Shown in pieces: positions 1-7,790 of a DNA stretch of 26,997 bases. The first letter of the stretch is position 1, and every line of letters starts with the position of its first letter. Below the pieces are notes generated by a model, which was given only the letters and a program-made list of their open reading frames with translations, was not told the DNA's origin and did not search any database. The stretch spans positions 1 through 26,997 of the forward strand of contig JAEDCN010000035.1 of assembly GCA_016294105.1 (NCBI GenBank). Reading direction: 5' to 3'. This DNA comes from Treponema sp. Its GTDB lineage: Bacteria > Spirochaetota > Spirochaetia > Treponematales > Treponemataceae. Both the position numbers and the translations under genes were made by a program.

Positions 1-555
1 CGGCATCATGTTTTTTGTTTTTTCATCCACGCTGTAAACTTCCTTGCGAAGTCTCTTGGCATGTTCCTGTAGGACTTTCCGTATCGGATGGCTGTTGTAG
101 CGTGATTTTGTGTGTGTTGCATCTATGATTATGCTTTTTGATTCTATTATGCCTTTATCCATTGCAATCTGGACTGTCTTCTCAATAAGGAGATCCAGAA
201 GTTCTGTATCCTTCAGCCTTAACTTTCTGAACTTAGATAAAGTACTTGCGTTTATCACTTCATCTTCAGGATTTAATCCTAGAAAATATTTGTAAGAAAG
301 GTCATAAAGTGCTCGTTCCACAAGGTCAACATCTGACATAGGATGCAGACATTTGAGGAAAAGGAATTTGAAAAGATATTCAGGATCTTCGGCTGTTCGT
401 CCGTTGTCTGGACAATATTTGTCTTTCAGTTCATCCCTTATGAAACTGAAATCTATCAGCTCATTTATTTTTCTGAACAGATGATTCTGTGGAATCAATT
501 TGTCATATAAATCTGTGTATTGACTGAAATTTAATTCTTGCTGTGACTTGAGCAT
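1..555 (-). CDS. IS1182 family transposase, N-terminal part (runs off window)
   Basis: The open frame starts at the ATG at 555 (MLKSQQELNFSQY) and stays open to base 1, about 185 codons. Residues 1-90 match the DUF772 N-terminal domain of IS5/IS1182-like transposases (NHLFRKINELIDFSF, then YCPDNGRTAEDPEYLFKFLF). Further on, SKSIIIDATHTKSRYN fits the first catalytic Asp of the DDE nuclease in this family. The rest of the catalytic domain is outside the window. No lesion is seen in the visible part, so this copy may be active, unlike the relic at 16794-17132. The start codon directly follows a hairpin and T run (560-601) that would shield it from outside transcription. Confidence 0.85.
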   Translation of the reverse strand, partial: MLKSQQELNFSQYTDLYDKLIPQNHLFRKINELIDFSFIRDELKDKYCPDNGRTAEDPEYLFKFLFLKCLHPMSDVDLVERALYDLSYKYFLGLNPEDEVINASTLSKFRKLRLKDTELLDLLIEKTVQIAMDKGIIESKSIIIDATHTKSRYNSHPIRKVLQEHAKRLRKEVYSVDEKTKNMMP

Positions 556-601
556 AAAAAAACACCACCTGAATAAATCTTACTCTATTTAGGTGGTGTT
601 T
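556..601 (-). terminator. Hairpin plus T run just ahead of the transposase start
   Basis: Bases 560-575 and 586-601 can pair over 16 positions with one imperfect pair, around a 10-base loop. Read on the minus strand, the stem CAGGTGGTGTTTTTTT runs straight into the ATG at 555. This is the shape of an intrinsic terminator placed to stop transcription entering from outside, a known self-limiting device of several IS families. The other copy (17056-17097) has two adjacent mismatches in the stem. Confidence 0.6.
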
Positions 602-627
602 GTAAATTCAGTCTTTAACGGACTTTT

Positions 628-1638
628 TCAGTGGCCCCGTTCCTTTCGTATATCTTTATGCAGATAGGTCATACAATCGTCTGCCAGACCAGATAGCTTA
701 TTTGAAATAATCTCCTCCGATATTTCCGTCATGTCAAGAAATACCTCTGATTCATGGCTGACCTTCCATATCTCTCTGGCGATAATATCTCGTGGCATCA
801 GATTTCCAAGCTCCGGGTATTTTTCCTCCATGAAATACCATTGTTTTCCATCTTTCATGGCAAACAACCTGCCACCTTCCCCTCTGGCCGCCTCGCTGAT
901 GAGCATGCGTTTTCCACCACATTTCACAGTTGTCGGATGATACTGGATCATCTCGCCATTTGCCAGAGGAACACCAAGCCGGAACAATTCTGCGGCGACT
1001 TCTCCTGTATTGCTCAGCGAACCCGTTGTATTTCCAAACAATCCGTGCATACCACCGGTGGCAACAATAACCGCATCCCCCGGTAATTCCACAGTCTCCT
1101 GACTGTATTCATCCCTGATTACGCAGCCACAACAAATATTGCCACACAGACGAAGTGTTAGGAAAGAATGATGGCTGAACCGTTCTACCATACCAGATGC
1201 TTCTTTCCTGCGAACAGCGTCTATCATAGCTGTCATGATCTGCTTCCCGGTATCGCTCTGTGCAAAAGCAGTCCGTTTCTTTTTCTGCCCGCCAAAATTC
1301 CGCAGATCCACATCATCATAGCCACTCATGTTAAATTTAACTCCAAGTTTTAGCAGCCAGTGCACCAGCTCCGGTGCTGCCTGTGTCATTCCCCAAACTG
1401 CATTTGGATCTGCCAGACCACATGCTGCCTTTATTGTATCTGTAAAATGTTCTTCGGGACTGTCGTTTTCATCTTTTGTATTCAAAGCTGCGTTGATACC
1501 GCCCTCCGCCATAATAGACTGTGCCCGCTCTGACGGAAGGGAGGAAACCAGTTTTACATTGCATCCATTTTCCGCTGCCTGCAAAGCCGCTGAAAGTCCT
1601 GCCAGTCCAGCACCTATAATAATAATTGTCTTACTCAT
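628..1638 (-). pseudogene. Fumarate reductase/succinate dehydrogenase-like flavoprotein, 3' end removed by IS
   Basis: A flavoprotein of the FrdA/SdhA/NadB family. The N-terminal Rossmann motif is GAGLAGLSAAL, followed by AEGGINAAL, the substrate-side HPTT and ISEAARGEGG motifs and MPRDIIAREI. Where FrdA has Arg-Ser-His-Thr for covalent FAD, this has RAQS, so FAD would be held non-covalently, as in NadB. About 336 residues remain of the usual 500-600; the capping region and C-terminal domain are gone. The stop TGA (630-628) comes from the IS end: the frame ends GAA CGG GGC CAC TGA. The start is taken as the ATG at 1638, which overlaps the upstream stop as ATGA and has GGGTGG ahead; a GTG at 1650 would add MAIS. 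It is the last gene of a set read from cadC-cadA and is probably inactive. Confidence 0.8.
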
Positions 1639-2174
1639 AGATATTGCCACCCAATATAATATAAAATAACCGCTCCCGCTATAAAAAGAAGAAGCACCGA
1701 AAGGATCAAATAAATATCACTCCTTCGTTCTTTATAACTGATGATTCCCAGTGATACGAGCAATGGGCGGATATTGATAAAAATATGAACAAAGATTGCC
1801 GCTACGAACAAAAGCTGAGTTACCATCTTTACAGTTGTAAAAGGGAACAAAATATATGTCCCATTCTGTACCTTTCCAAACAAGCCGATATGGAATAACA
1901 GCAGAATCAGTATTGCCATCCCACTGGCTCGTCTCGCCCAAAATATGACGTTTTGTTTCAGATACATTTTTCCTGATTGCTTCGCTGTCTGTAAACTCTG
2001 AACTGTCAGGATGGCACCAATCACCGTATGCACAACAAGAATGCCAACACCAATCCATGCAAGAAGTTTCCCTGCACTACTTCCAACTCCGTTCAGCATA
2101 AAGCTGCCCATGATTCCATGAATCATAAAAATGAGAAGCATTAAAACAGACAAAATCGTATTCCATTTTCTCAT
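1635..2174 (-). CDS. Four-histidine membrane protein, cytochrome b-like anchor
   Basis: A 179-residue integral membrane protein with about five hydrophobic segments. Histidines at 19, 49, 95 and 130 each lie in or at the edge of a helix (MIHGIMGS, VVHTVIGA, LLFHIGLFG, FVHIFINI), which fits two bis-His haem sites as in succinate dehydrogenase/fumarate reductase cytochrome b. The gene directly follows a small membrane-anchored protein with a flavinylation-like motif and overlaps the flavoprotein gene by ATGA, so the three are probably co-translated. The likely role is to pass electrons between the membrane and the flavoprotein. The haem assignment rests on histidine spacing and context; no Cys-based haem motif is present. 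Confidence 0.6.
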   Translation of the reverse strand: MRKWNTILSVLMLLIFMIHGIMGSFMLNGVGSSAGKLLAWIGVGILVVHTVIGAILTVQSLQTAKQSGKMYLKQNVIFWARRASGMAILILLLFHIGLFGKVQNGTYILFPFTTVKMVTQLLFVAAIFVHIFINIRPLLVSLGIISYKERRSDIYLILSVLLLFIAGAVILYYIGWQYL

Positions 2175-2184
2175 GAATTCCCGC

Positions 2185-2703
2185 TCACCTCATTTCTTCG
2201 CTGTCCATGATCATATAGTCCATCTGTGTTAGCGTTGTAACGTCAATAAAATCATCCGATGCCAGGAATACATCATACTTTCCACTTACCACTCTTGATA
2301 GCATCATTGTGTTACTGTACTCTTTCAGATCTACGGAAAAACCGGCCTGTTTCAACCTGTCACAGAGTTTCTTAGCATAACTGACAAGCGGATAATCCGT
2401 CTCAGATACATATAACCGAAAACTAATGTCCGTTTTCATGAGATCTGTTTCATTTGTTTCCGAATCGTCCAGTGCCAATTCTTTTAATTTATTCCGGGTG
2501 TTCTCGTTGTCGAGACCATCTGACATCATATTAATACCGAGAACATAAGAGCCTTCCAACTGTGCGGAGGCTTGAGCCGCCTTTTTTGACTTCGGTGTTG
2601 CTCCTGTGACTGCATCAATCATAGAAGGCGGTGAATGTAAAATGACACCAAAACCTACAAGAAAAACAGTCGTAACAACTAACAGAATCAGTTTTCGTTT
2701 CAC
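2185..2703 (-). CDS. Membrane-anchored protein with flavinylation-like motif and binding-protein-like tail
   Basis: A 172-residue protein that begins with an uncleaved signal or anchor (residues 4-22, KLILLVVTTVFLVGFGVIL). Just outside the anchor is SMIDAVTGATPKS; D-x-x-(S/T)-G-A-T is the site where ApbE attaches FMN to a Thr in RnfG/NqrC-type and FMN-bind proteins, here Thr36. There is no room for a full FMN-bind domain. The C-terminal half (YAKKLCDRLKQAGFSVDLKEY, then SGKYDVFLASDD) resembles the closing segment of family 5 solute-binding proteins. It lies 16 bases downstream of cadA and 10 bases upstream of the cytochrome b-like gene. Predicted role: an extracytoplasmic flavin carrier in a redox set. 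The motif is seen; flavinylation is inferred. Confidence 0.5.
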   Translation of the reverse strand: MKRKLILLVVTTVFLVGFGVILHSPPSMIDAVTGATPKSKKAAQASAQLEGSYVLGINMMSDGLDNENTRNKLKELALDDSETNETDLMKTDISFRLYVSETDYPLVSYAKKLCDRLKQAGFSVDLKEYSNTMMLSRVVSGKYDVFLASDDFIDVTTLTQMDYMIMDSEEMR

Positions 2704-2719
2704 ATTCCCACCTCATTTC

Positions 2720-4843
2720 CTATTTTTTCAAAATTCTCATTGCGTTCAAAACAGCAATTATGGTAACGCCTATATCACCAAATACAGCTTCCCACATTCC
2801 CGCAATACCAAGAGCGCCAAGAATCAGGAACACACTCTTAATTCCAAGGGCAATCACTATATTCTGCATGACAATTTGCTTTGTCGCTTTTGCCACATCA
2901 ATCGCATCCACCAGCTTAGATGGTTCATCTGTCATCAGAACCACATCCGCAGCTTCAATGGCCGCATCTGAACCAAGACCACCCATTGCGATACCAACAT
3001 CCGCACGAGCAAGGACAGGAGCGTCATTGATACCATCACCAACAAAAGCTAATTTGCTTCCCTGTCTCTTTTTACTGTCTAAAAGTTCAACCTTTTCCAC
3101 TTTTTGATCAGGAAGCAGCTGTGCATAATATTCATCCAACTGCAATTCTTCCGCAACAGCCTTTCCGATTTTTTCATCATCACCAGTAAGCATGACTGTT
3201 TTTTCCACACCGATATGTTTCAAATCAGAAATTGCTTTTTTGCTGTCCGGCTTTACTTCATCTGTTATCAAAATACATCCTGCATATTGACCATCTACTG
3301 CTACATAAACCTTTGTACCAACTTTTTCACAGGCTGTGTACTCCACATGCTCTGAATCCATAAGTTTCGTATTGCCAGCATAAACTTTCTTCTTTCCTGC
3401 CATGGCACTGATTCCATATCCGAAAATTTCCTTGTAATCAGAGATAACTGATTGGTCAATTTCTTTTCCATAAGCAGAGAGAATGGATTTTGCAATAGGA
3501 TGGTTAGAAAAGCTCTCTGCCTGGACCGCATACTCCAGAACCTGTTCTTTTGAAAATCCATTTGCAGGCAGAATATCAGTCACATTGAAAACACCCTTTG
3601 TAAGTGTTCCAGTTTTATCGAACACAATAATGCTGACATTATTAAGCGCCTCTAAATAATTACTTCCTTTTACAAGAACACCTCGTTTAGATGCCGCACC
3701 AATACCTCCGAAGAAAGTCAGCGGGATTGAAATGACCAATGCACATGGGCAAGATACCACAAGGAAAACAAATCCTCTGCGAATCCACTCTGTCCAACCT
3801 CCACCAAGAAGGATCGGTGGCAGAATTGCCAGAATAGCTGCTAAGATTACAACAACAGGAGTGTAATAACGTGCAAATGTAGTAATAAAATTTTCTGTTG
3901 GTGCTTTTCTACTGGACGCATTCTCCACAAGATCAATAATCTTTGAAGCAGTAGATTCACCAAATGCTTTCGTTGTCTTAATCGTTAAAACACCCGTCTG
4001 ATTCATACAACCGGAAAGTGCTTCGTCTCCTTTATGAACGCTTCTCGGAACCGATTCTCCAGTTAAAGCCCTCGTATCCAGCATAGAATCTCCATCCAAT
4101 ACCACACCGTCTAATGGGATTTTTTCACCAGGCTTTACAATAATAATCTCACCAATGGCAACACTTTCAGGAGATATGGTAATCAATTCTCCGTTCCTTC
4201 TGACTGTAGCACAATCCGGACGTATATCCATTAAATCTGATATAGATTTTCTGGAACGCTCAACAGCCAATGACTGGAAAAATTCACCAACTTGATAGAA
4301 CAGCATAACAGCAACTGCTTCTGGATATTCACCAATGACAAAAGCCCCAATCGTAGAAACACTCATCAAAAAATGTTCATCAAATACACGCCCCTTTGAA
4401 ATGTTCCTCACAGCCTGCCATACAACATCTCCACCAAGAATAACATAAGAAACAATGAGAAAAGCTAACTCGATAGGCAGTGGCACTTTCGCAAAAACAG
4501 TCAATGCCATACCAATAGCATAGATTGCTGCACCAATCGCTAAACGAACTGTCAACTTCTTATCCTCATTGTTATAGGATTCATTGGCCTCCTGCTTTTT
4601 TTCCGGTATATAAGATTCCTGTACAATTTCAGAAACTTCCACATCGGGCTCATGACTATGAACAATCGTTTCAATCTGACTGGCTATCGTATCTGCGGCT
4701 GTCTGAGCAACATTGATTGTCAGCGTCTGCTTCATCAAATTTACAACTGAGGATTGTACTCCATCCAATTCTCCGACTTCTTTTTCAATTTTTGCGGAGC
4801 AGTTCGGACAGTCCAAGCCTTTTAATAAAAATATTCGTTTCAT
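2720..4843 (-). CDS. cadA: Cadmium/zinc/lead-exporting P1B-type ATPase
   Basis: A 707-residue heavy-metal pump. Order of parts: HMA domain with GLDCPNCSAK (Cys12, Cys15); two N-terminal helices (about 100-143); the phosphatase loop with LTGES (260-264); the transmembrane metal site SCPCALVIS (Cys365, Cys367); the phosphorylation site FDKTGTLTKG with Asp409; the HP nucleotide-binding motif (SNHPIAKS); the hinge VGDGINDAPVL; and C-terminal helices. CPC with the DKTGT core and length fits the Cd/Zn/Pb subgroup rather than Cu pumps, which carry paired Cu-type HMA domains. The ATG at 4843 has TAAGGAGG ahead. It lies 59 bases downstream of the metal-sensing cadC, and that gap repeats the cadC operator half, which supports metal-induced expression. 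Confidence 0.92.
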   Translation of the reverse strand: MKRIFLLKGLDCPNCSAKIEKEVGELDGVQSSVVNLMKQTLTINVAQTAADTIASQIETIVHSHEPDVEVSEIVQESYIPEKKQEANESYNNEDKKLTVRLAIGAAIYAIGMALTVFAKVPLPIELAFLIVSYVILGGDVVWQAVRNISKGRVFDEHFLMSVSTIGAFVIGEYPEAVAVMLFYQVGEFFQSLAVERSRKSISDLMDIRPDCATVRRNGELITISPESVAIGEIIIVKPGEKIPLDGVVLDGDSMLDTRALTGESVPRSVHKGDEALSGCMNQTGVLTIKTTKAFGESTASKIIDLVENASSRKAPTENFITTFARYYTPVVVILAAILAILPPILLGGGWTEWIRRGFVFLVVSCPCALVISIPLTFFGGIGAASKRGVLVKGSNYLEALNNVSIIVFDKTGTLTKGVFNVTDILPANGFSKEQVLEYAVQAESFSNHPIAKSILSAYGKEIDQSVISDYKEIFGYGISAMAGKKKVYAGNTKLMDSEHVEYTACEKVGTKVYVAVDGQYAGCILITDEVKPDSKKAISDLKHIGVEKTVMLTGDDEKIGKAVAEELQLDEYYAQLLPDQKVEKVELLDSKKRQGSKLAFVGDGINDAPVLARADVGIAMGGLGSDAAIEAADVVLMTDEPSKLVDAIDVAKATKQIVMQNIVIALGIKSVFLILGALGIAGMWEAVFGDIGVTIIAVLNAMRILKK

Positions 4844-4873
4844 AATGACCTCCTTATAATTTGTTTAATTGTT

Positions 4874-4888
4874 CAATTACTCAACTAT
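4874..4888. promoter_or_regulatory. Second CadC-type operator half in the cadC-cadA gap
   Basis: CAATTACTCAACTAT is identical to bases 5292-5306 in the operator upstream of cadC. Here the opposite half is only partly kept (TTGTTCAATTACTCAA). It may be a secondary CadC site that adds control of cadA, or a relic of duplication of the promoter region. Confidence 0.45.
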
Positions 4889-4902
4889 AATATTAAAAAA
4901 TA

Positions 4903-5262
4903 TTATTTCTGCCAAACATGCTCAAATCCCTTGTCAATAATCTCTTTCACATGATCATCTGCCAGCGAGTAGTAAACTATCTGTGCTTCTTTACGGAATT
5001 TTACCAGATTCGCAAGACGCAATGCCTTTAACTGGTGTGAGATTGCGGATTTCGTTACCCCCAGTAGCACAGCAAGATCACATACACACATCTCACTCTG
5101 TTCCAGAGCGTGTAAGATTTGTACTCTAGTTCCATCTCCAAATAGCTTAAACAAAGAAGCCAACTGGATATAATCATCTTTTGGCTGCATCTTGGATTTC
5201 ACATCATTCACAATATCCTCATGAATTACATCGCAATTACAAATATAAGACGTTTTTGACAT
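4903..5262 (-). CDS. cadC: CadC-type ArsR/SmtB metal-sensing repressor
   Basis: A 119-residue winged-helix repressor. The N-terminal YICNCDVIH (Cys8, Cys10) and EMCVCDLA in the DNA-binding helix region (Cys59, Cys61) together match the four-thiolate alpha-3N site by which CadC senses Cd, Pb and Bi. The C-terminal DDHVKEIIDKGFEHVWQ supplies Asp, His, His and Glu for the alpha-5 Zn site. The recognition helix is KSAISHQLKALRLANLV. Metal binding would release the DNA. It is the first gene of the operon with cadA and has a near-consensus promoter with a palindrome over its -10 box. Both metal sites look intact. Confidence 0.92.
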   Translation of the reverse strand: MSKTSYICNCDVIHEDIVNDVKSKMQPKDDYIQLASLFKLFGDGTRVQILHALEQSEMCVCDLAVLLGVTKSAISHQLKALRLANLVKFRKEAQIVYYSLADDHVKEIIDKGFEHVWQK

Positions 5263-5276
5263 ATATTCACCTCCAA

Positions 5277-5312
5277 ATAATAATAGTTGAACAATTACTC
5301 AACTATTATTAT
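5277..5312. promoter_or_regulatory. CadC operator palindrome
   Basis: ATAATAATAGTTGA (5277-5290) and TCAACTATTATTAT (5299-5312) form a perfect 14-bp inverted repeat around an 8-base centre. It covers the -10 box of the cadC promoter, so a bound CadC dimer would block polymerase. Confidence 0.8.
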
Positions 5313-5335
5313 ACTCATTTTTAAATTTATGTCAA
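5308..5335 (-). promoter_or_regulatory. cadC-cadA promoter
   Basis: On the minus strand TTGACA (5335-5330) and TATAAT (5313-5308) are both perfect sigma-70 boxes, 16 bases apart. The -10 box lies in the operator palindrome. The cadC start is about 45 bases downstream, with a GGAGGTG ribosome site before ATG. Confidence 0.8.
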
Positions 5336-5393
5336 TGAGCTGATGTTAGTTCCCCATAAATTTTACAATTAAAACCAGCTATTTATTCTTTTC

Positions 5394-5705
5394 TTAATCT
5401 TTTTTCCCAGTATACCGTTTTGGCTTTCTTGTCACACTTCCTGTAAATTCCAAATTTGTAACGCTGAGTTTATATGTAATTGTCATGGTTTCCATATTTT
5501 TTAGAACACATACCATTTCATTCGTTAATTCCGGCAAGCGTTTTAAACACGGAAGTTTCCTTTTGGCATTTGCATATACATGTCTTGCGTCAAAATAGAA
5601 CTGATTATTTGTAAGAATAGATTTTTTTGCATTATTATAAAAATCCTTGGCCGAAAGTCTTGTCTCCACTCCTGTTAAATGTAGAAAGTGATGCCTTAAT
5701 GGCAA
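5394..5705 (-). CDS. Unrecognised 103-residue open frame, possible remnant
   Basis: An open frame of basic, low-complexity character with no motif I recognise (middle part FYFDARHVYANAKRKLPCLK). It faces away from the cad operon and overlaps a plus-strand frame (5627-5824). It has no clear ribosome site. The stretch 5309-5895 lies between the cad promoter and the mobilisation remnants and looks like a scar of joined pieces. Function unknown; it may not be a gene. Confidence 0.2.
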   Translation of the reverse strand: MPLRHHFLHLTGVETRLSAKDFYNNAKKSILTNNQFYFDARHVYANAKRKLPCLKRLPELTNEMVCVLKNMETMTITYKLSVTNLEFTGSVTRKPKRYTGKKD

Positions 5706-5824
5706 GCCTTCAGGAAATTTTAAAGCTCATCGATGAACAACAGACTGCTTTTACCGCTGATTTTGAAGCAAGACTGCCGGAATATCTGCGAAATGCACTC
5801 CATCCTAAGTCTGTAGCAGCATAA
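5700..5824 (+). pseudogene. Probable C-terminal remnant of a mobile-element protein
   Basis: The frame ending at 5824 has a protein-like tail (LMASLQEILKLIDEQQTAF, then EARLPEYLRNAL) of amphipathic helices, while its upstream part overlaps an antisense frame and looks random. This suggests that a 3' fragment of a larger gene was joined here at about 5680-5700. I do not recognise the family. From 5825 to 5895 I see nothing coding. Confidence 0.25.
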
Positions 5825-5895
5825 ATCACTATTTTGTTAGCTGAAATATTGAATTTTCAAGGTGCGAATCCCATTTTAGGTATGGGAAGTCTTAG

Positions 5896-6819
5896 TTAAT
5901 AATATCCCCGTTCTTCCTGCCAGTCTTTCACATAACATCGGATTCCGATATAGACCACATGCACAAGAAGTAATAGCACAATAAGGTTTATCGGAATAAC
6001 AGATTTTATCCATTCACCGAAATAGATCACGATAGCTGTACTCATTATCGCCACCATGATACTGATGATATCCCAGCAATATTTCCGGTAGATTTTCCCC
6101 ACCTGATAACCAATCCCAATTATCAGGAATCCCGTTATGATGAATAAAATTCCCATAATAATGGCTGCGATCAACCAGCACAGAATCTCGGAAATGATAC
6201 TATTTGAGATTCCATTGCTTAATTGTCCGAAAGAATCTGCACCTGTCACAAACTCTTGAAGCAGGCTTACAATTCCTTTTCCTATCGTAACGAAAAAAGT
6301 GATGCAGTCGTTAAGGAAAGCAGGAGAAAGGATAGCAGCGAACAGTGTAGTTGCTATGCTGTACCATGTCAGCAGGAACAGGATACTTTCATAACCTGTC
6401 GTCATATTTTTATATTTTTTCTCCAACTGATTTTTTCGGTTATCGCATTTCTCATAAGGCACTTTTTTCTCAACAGGCACCTCTACCGTCTTTTGGTGCG
6501 TCTGTGCATAGCGTTTTGCCTGCTCCGCTTTTTCGTACTTAAATTTCCATGTCACGACTTCTGCGTCGGCTCTTTTCCTGCTGTCTGTCTCGCTGGTTAA
6601 TTGTTGCTCTGTTTGCCTTAATCTTGTCCGCAATGCTTCGATATTCTCGGCTCTGTTTTCGCTGTTCAATTTCTCGTTCAAGCTCAGCGATCTGCTTAGC
6701 TGCCTGTTCAGTTCCATAATCGTCTCGTCTTTCTGATCCAGTTCATCCTGCATCTGTTCCGTCATCAGCAGAAGTTCTTCCACCTGTCCGACGTTCTCTG
6801 AGTTTACGCATTCTCTCAT
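5896..6819 (-). CDS. Coiled-coil membrane protein, DUF6040-like
   Basis: A 307-residue protein in two halves. Residues 1-125 are charged coiled coil (heptad-rich, with LRTRLRQTEQQLTSETDSRKRA), followed by a basic linker. From about 145 to 295 there are four or so hydrophobic helices. The layout matches proteins of unknown function (DUF6040-like, from memory) encoded in clostridial mobilisable elements beside MobA/MobL relaxases. The start ATG at 6819 directly abuts the stop of the upstream coiled-coil gene (TAGATG), so the two are translationally coupled. A role in DNA transfer or membrane attachment of the element is only inferred from context. No lesion is visible. Confidence 0.6.
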   Translation of the reverse strand: MRECVNSENVGQVEELLLMTEQMQDELDQKDETIMELNRQLSRSLSLNEKLNSENRAENIEALRTRLRQTEQQLTSETDSRKRADAEVVTWKFKYEKAEQAKRYAQTHQKTVEVPVEKKVPYEKCDNRKNQLEKKYKNMTTGYESILFLLTWYSIATTLFAAILSPAFLNDCITFFVTIGKGIVSLLQEFVTGADSFGQLSNGISNSIISEILCWLIAAIIMGILFIITGFLIIGIGYQVGKIYRKYCWDIISIMVAIMSTAIVIYFGEWIKSVIPINLIVLLLLVHVVYIGIRCYVKDWQEERGYY

Positions 6820-7197
6820 CTATATCCCTCGCTTTCTCTGTCTGCTGTTTAAGGTCAGCAATTCGCTGTTCTGTTTCAGTAATAAGCTGTTCTCACTGTT
6901 CAGCTTCTGGGTTAATTTCTGCCATTGCTGATTCTCGTTTTCCAACTGTTCGATTCTATTTTTCAGCTGCTCGATCTGGGAAAGCAGTTCTTCTGTATCT
7001 GGCAAAAGATTCAACAGCCCGGATAACTCGCTGTTTAATATCTGCAAACTCTGGTTCTGCTCCTGAAAGGACAGAAGCTGTCTGTCCCGTTCCTGCAATT
7101 CCTGTACCATCTCTGCCATAAGCTTCTGCTGTTCCTCGATCTGGTTTATCATTGACTCCATCATGGGAATGACTTCCCGGCTTTCTTCTAAGGTCAT
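6820..7197 (-). CDS. Small coiled-coil protein of a mobilisable element
   Basis: A 125-residue protein made almost entirely of Gln/Glu/Leu-rich heptads (SQIEQLKNRIEQLENENQQW), predicted to form one long coiled coil. GGAAGGAG lies 7 bases before the ATG at 7197, a strong ribosome site that supports this start and frame over the overlapping relaxase frame. It ends directly against the DUF6040-like gene. It probably pairs with that protein's N-terminal coil. Function unknown. Confidence 0.6.
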   Translation of the reverse strand: MTLEESREVIPMMESMINQIEEQQKLMAEMVQELQERDRQLLSFQEQNQSLQILNSELSGLLNLLPDTEELLSQIEQLKNRIEQLENENQQWQKLTQKLNSENSLLLKQNSELLTLNSRQRKRGI

Positions 7198-7702
7198 TCA
7201 ATCGCTCCTTCCATTGTAATAATGCACCAGACACTTTTCCGAAACTGGTCTGTATCTTTTTCAACAGTGCATTTTGTCTTTTTATGATCTGGTTTTCCTC
7301 TACTTTCCATGAAGCTGTCTGTACCTGTCCATTTTGAAACTTCTCATCAATTTTTCTTGCATCTGCCCCCTCATGAATTGTAGGAATTTCTAATTTCCCC
7401 TGTCTTGCATAGGAACGGTGATCAACCCGTTGCTCTACTGATAAATGTGCATTACAGACTTTCGCCCATTCGCTCCGCCACAATTCACAGTTCTTTGGAT
7501 CATTCCACCCGGTAGCATCGGTCAGCACCCGTCTCCATTGTTTGCGGTTCCTTGCACCAACTTTCTGATTACCATTTTCATCCAGTACCAGGATTCGGAT
7601 TCCATGACGGTCAGGGTTCTTTTTATCCTGCCACCAGTCCGGTTGGGACTCATCAACCACGATATTTCCAGGCACTTTTTCCAATGTTTCGAAATTTTTC
7701 AA
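7195..7702 (-). pseudogene. MobA/MobL relaxase, C-terminal fragment
   Basis: Residues from RHGIRILVLDENGNQKVGARN through CELWRSEWAKVCN, VDHRSYARQG and IPTIHEGADARKI match the segment that follows the nuclease core in MobA/MobL (MobQ-like) relaxases. The N-terminal 150 or so residues, with the catalytic Tyr and the metal-binding histidines, are missing. The frame begins near 7702 beside an array of TTTAACCG repeats. Its open frame continues to 6956, but over the last 240 bases it overlaps the coiled-coil gene in another frame and reads as nonsense, so the true end is probably near 7197. One other frame there would give an ATGA overlap, hinting at a frameshift. It cannot mobilise DNA by itself. 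Confidence 0.7.
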
Positions 7703-7707
7703 AAAAT

Positions 7708-7751
7708 TTAACCGTAAAATATTTAGGTATTTGCGGTTAAAAACGGTTAAA
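7708..7751. repeat. TTTAACCG repeat cluster, left side of the recombinase unit
   Basis: TTAACCG occurs at 7708-7714 on the plus strand and, on the minus strand, at 7740-7734 and 7750-7744; the last two are exactly 10 bases apart. The minus-strand run TTTAACCGTTTTTAACCGC resembles the plus-strand run at 11193-11211. Possible arm-type recombinase sites. Confidence 0.5.
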
Positions 7752-7790
7752 TGTCGATAAAAACATAAATCTTATCAGGCAAAAGGAGTC

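Larger units (their letters stand above)
1..636 (-). mobile_element. IS1182-type insertion sequence, left copy (cut by window start)
   Basis: This is the 5' part of an insertion sequence carried on the minus strand; the rest lies outside the window. The outer end is taken as GGCC at about 633-636, where similarity to the right-hand copy (16794-17132) stops. From 298 to 636 the two copies differ at only about four bases, all in the hairpin ahead of the transposase. The element has inserted in a fumarate-reductase-like flavoprotein gene, whose 3' part is lost. The second terminal repeat cannot be seen, so target duplication cannot be judged. Confidence 0.85.

Noticed and set aside
1732..2058. 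108-residue frame overlapping the cytochrome b-like gene
   Set aside because: It lies in the same strand but a different frame of a clear multi-helix membrane protein and has no motif.
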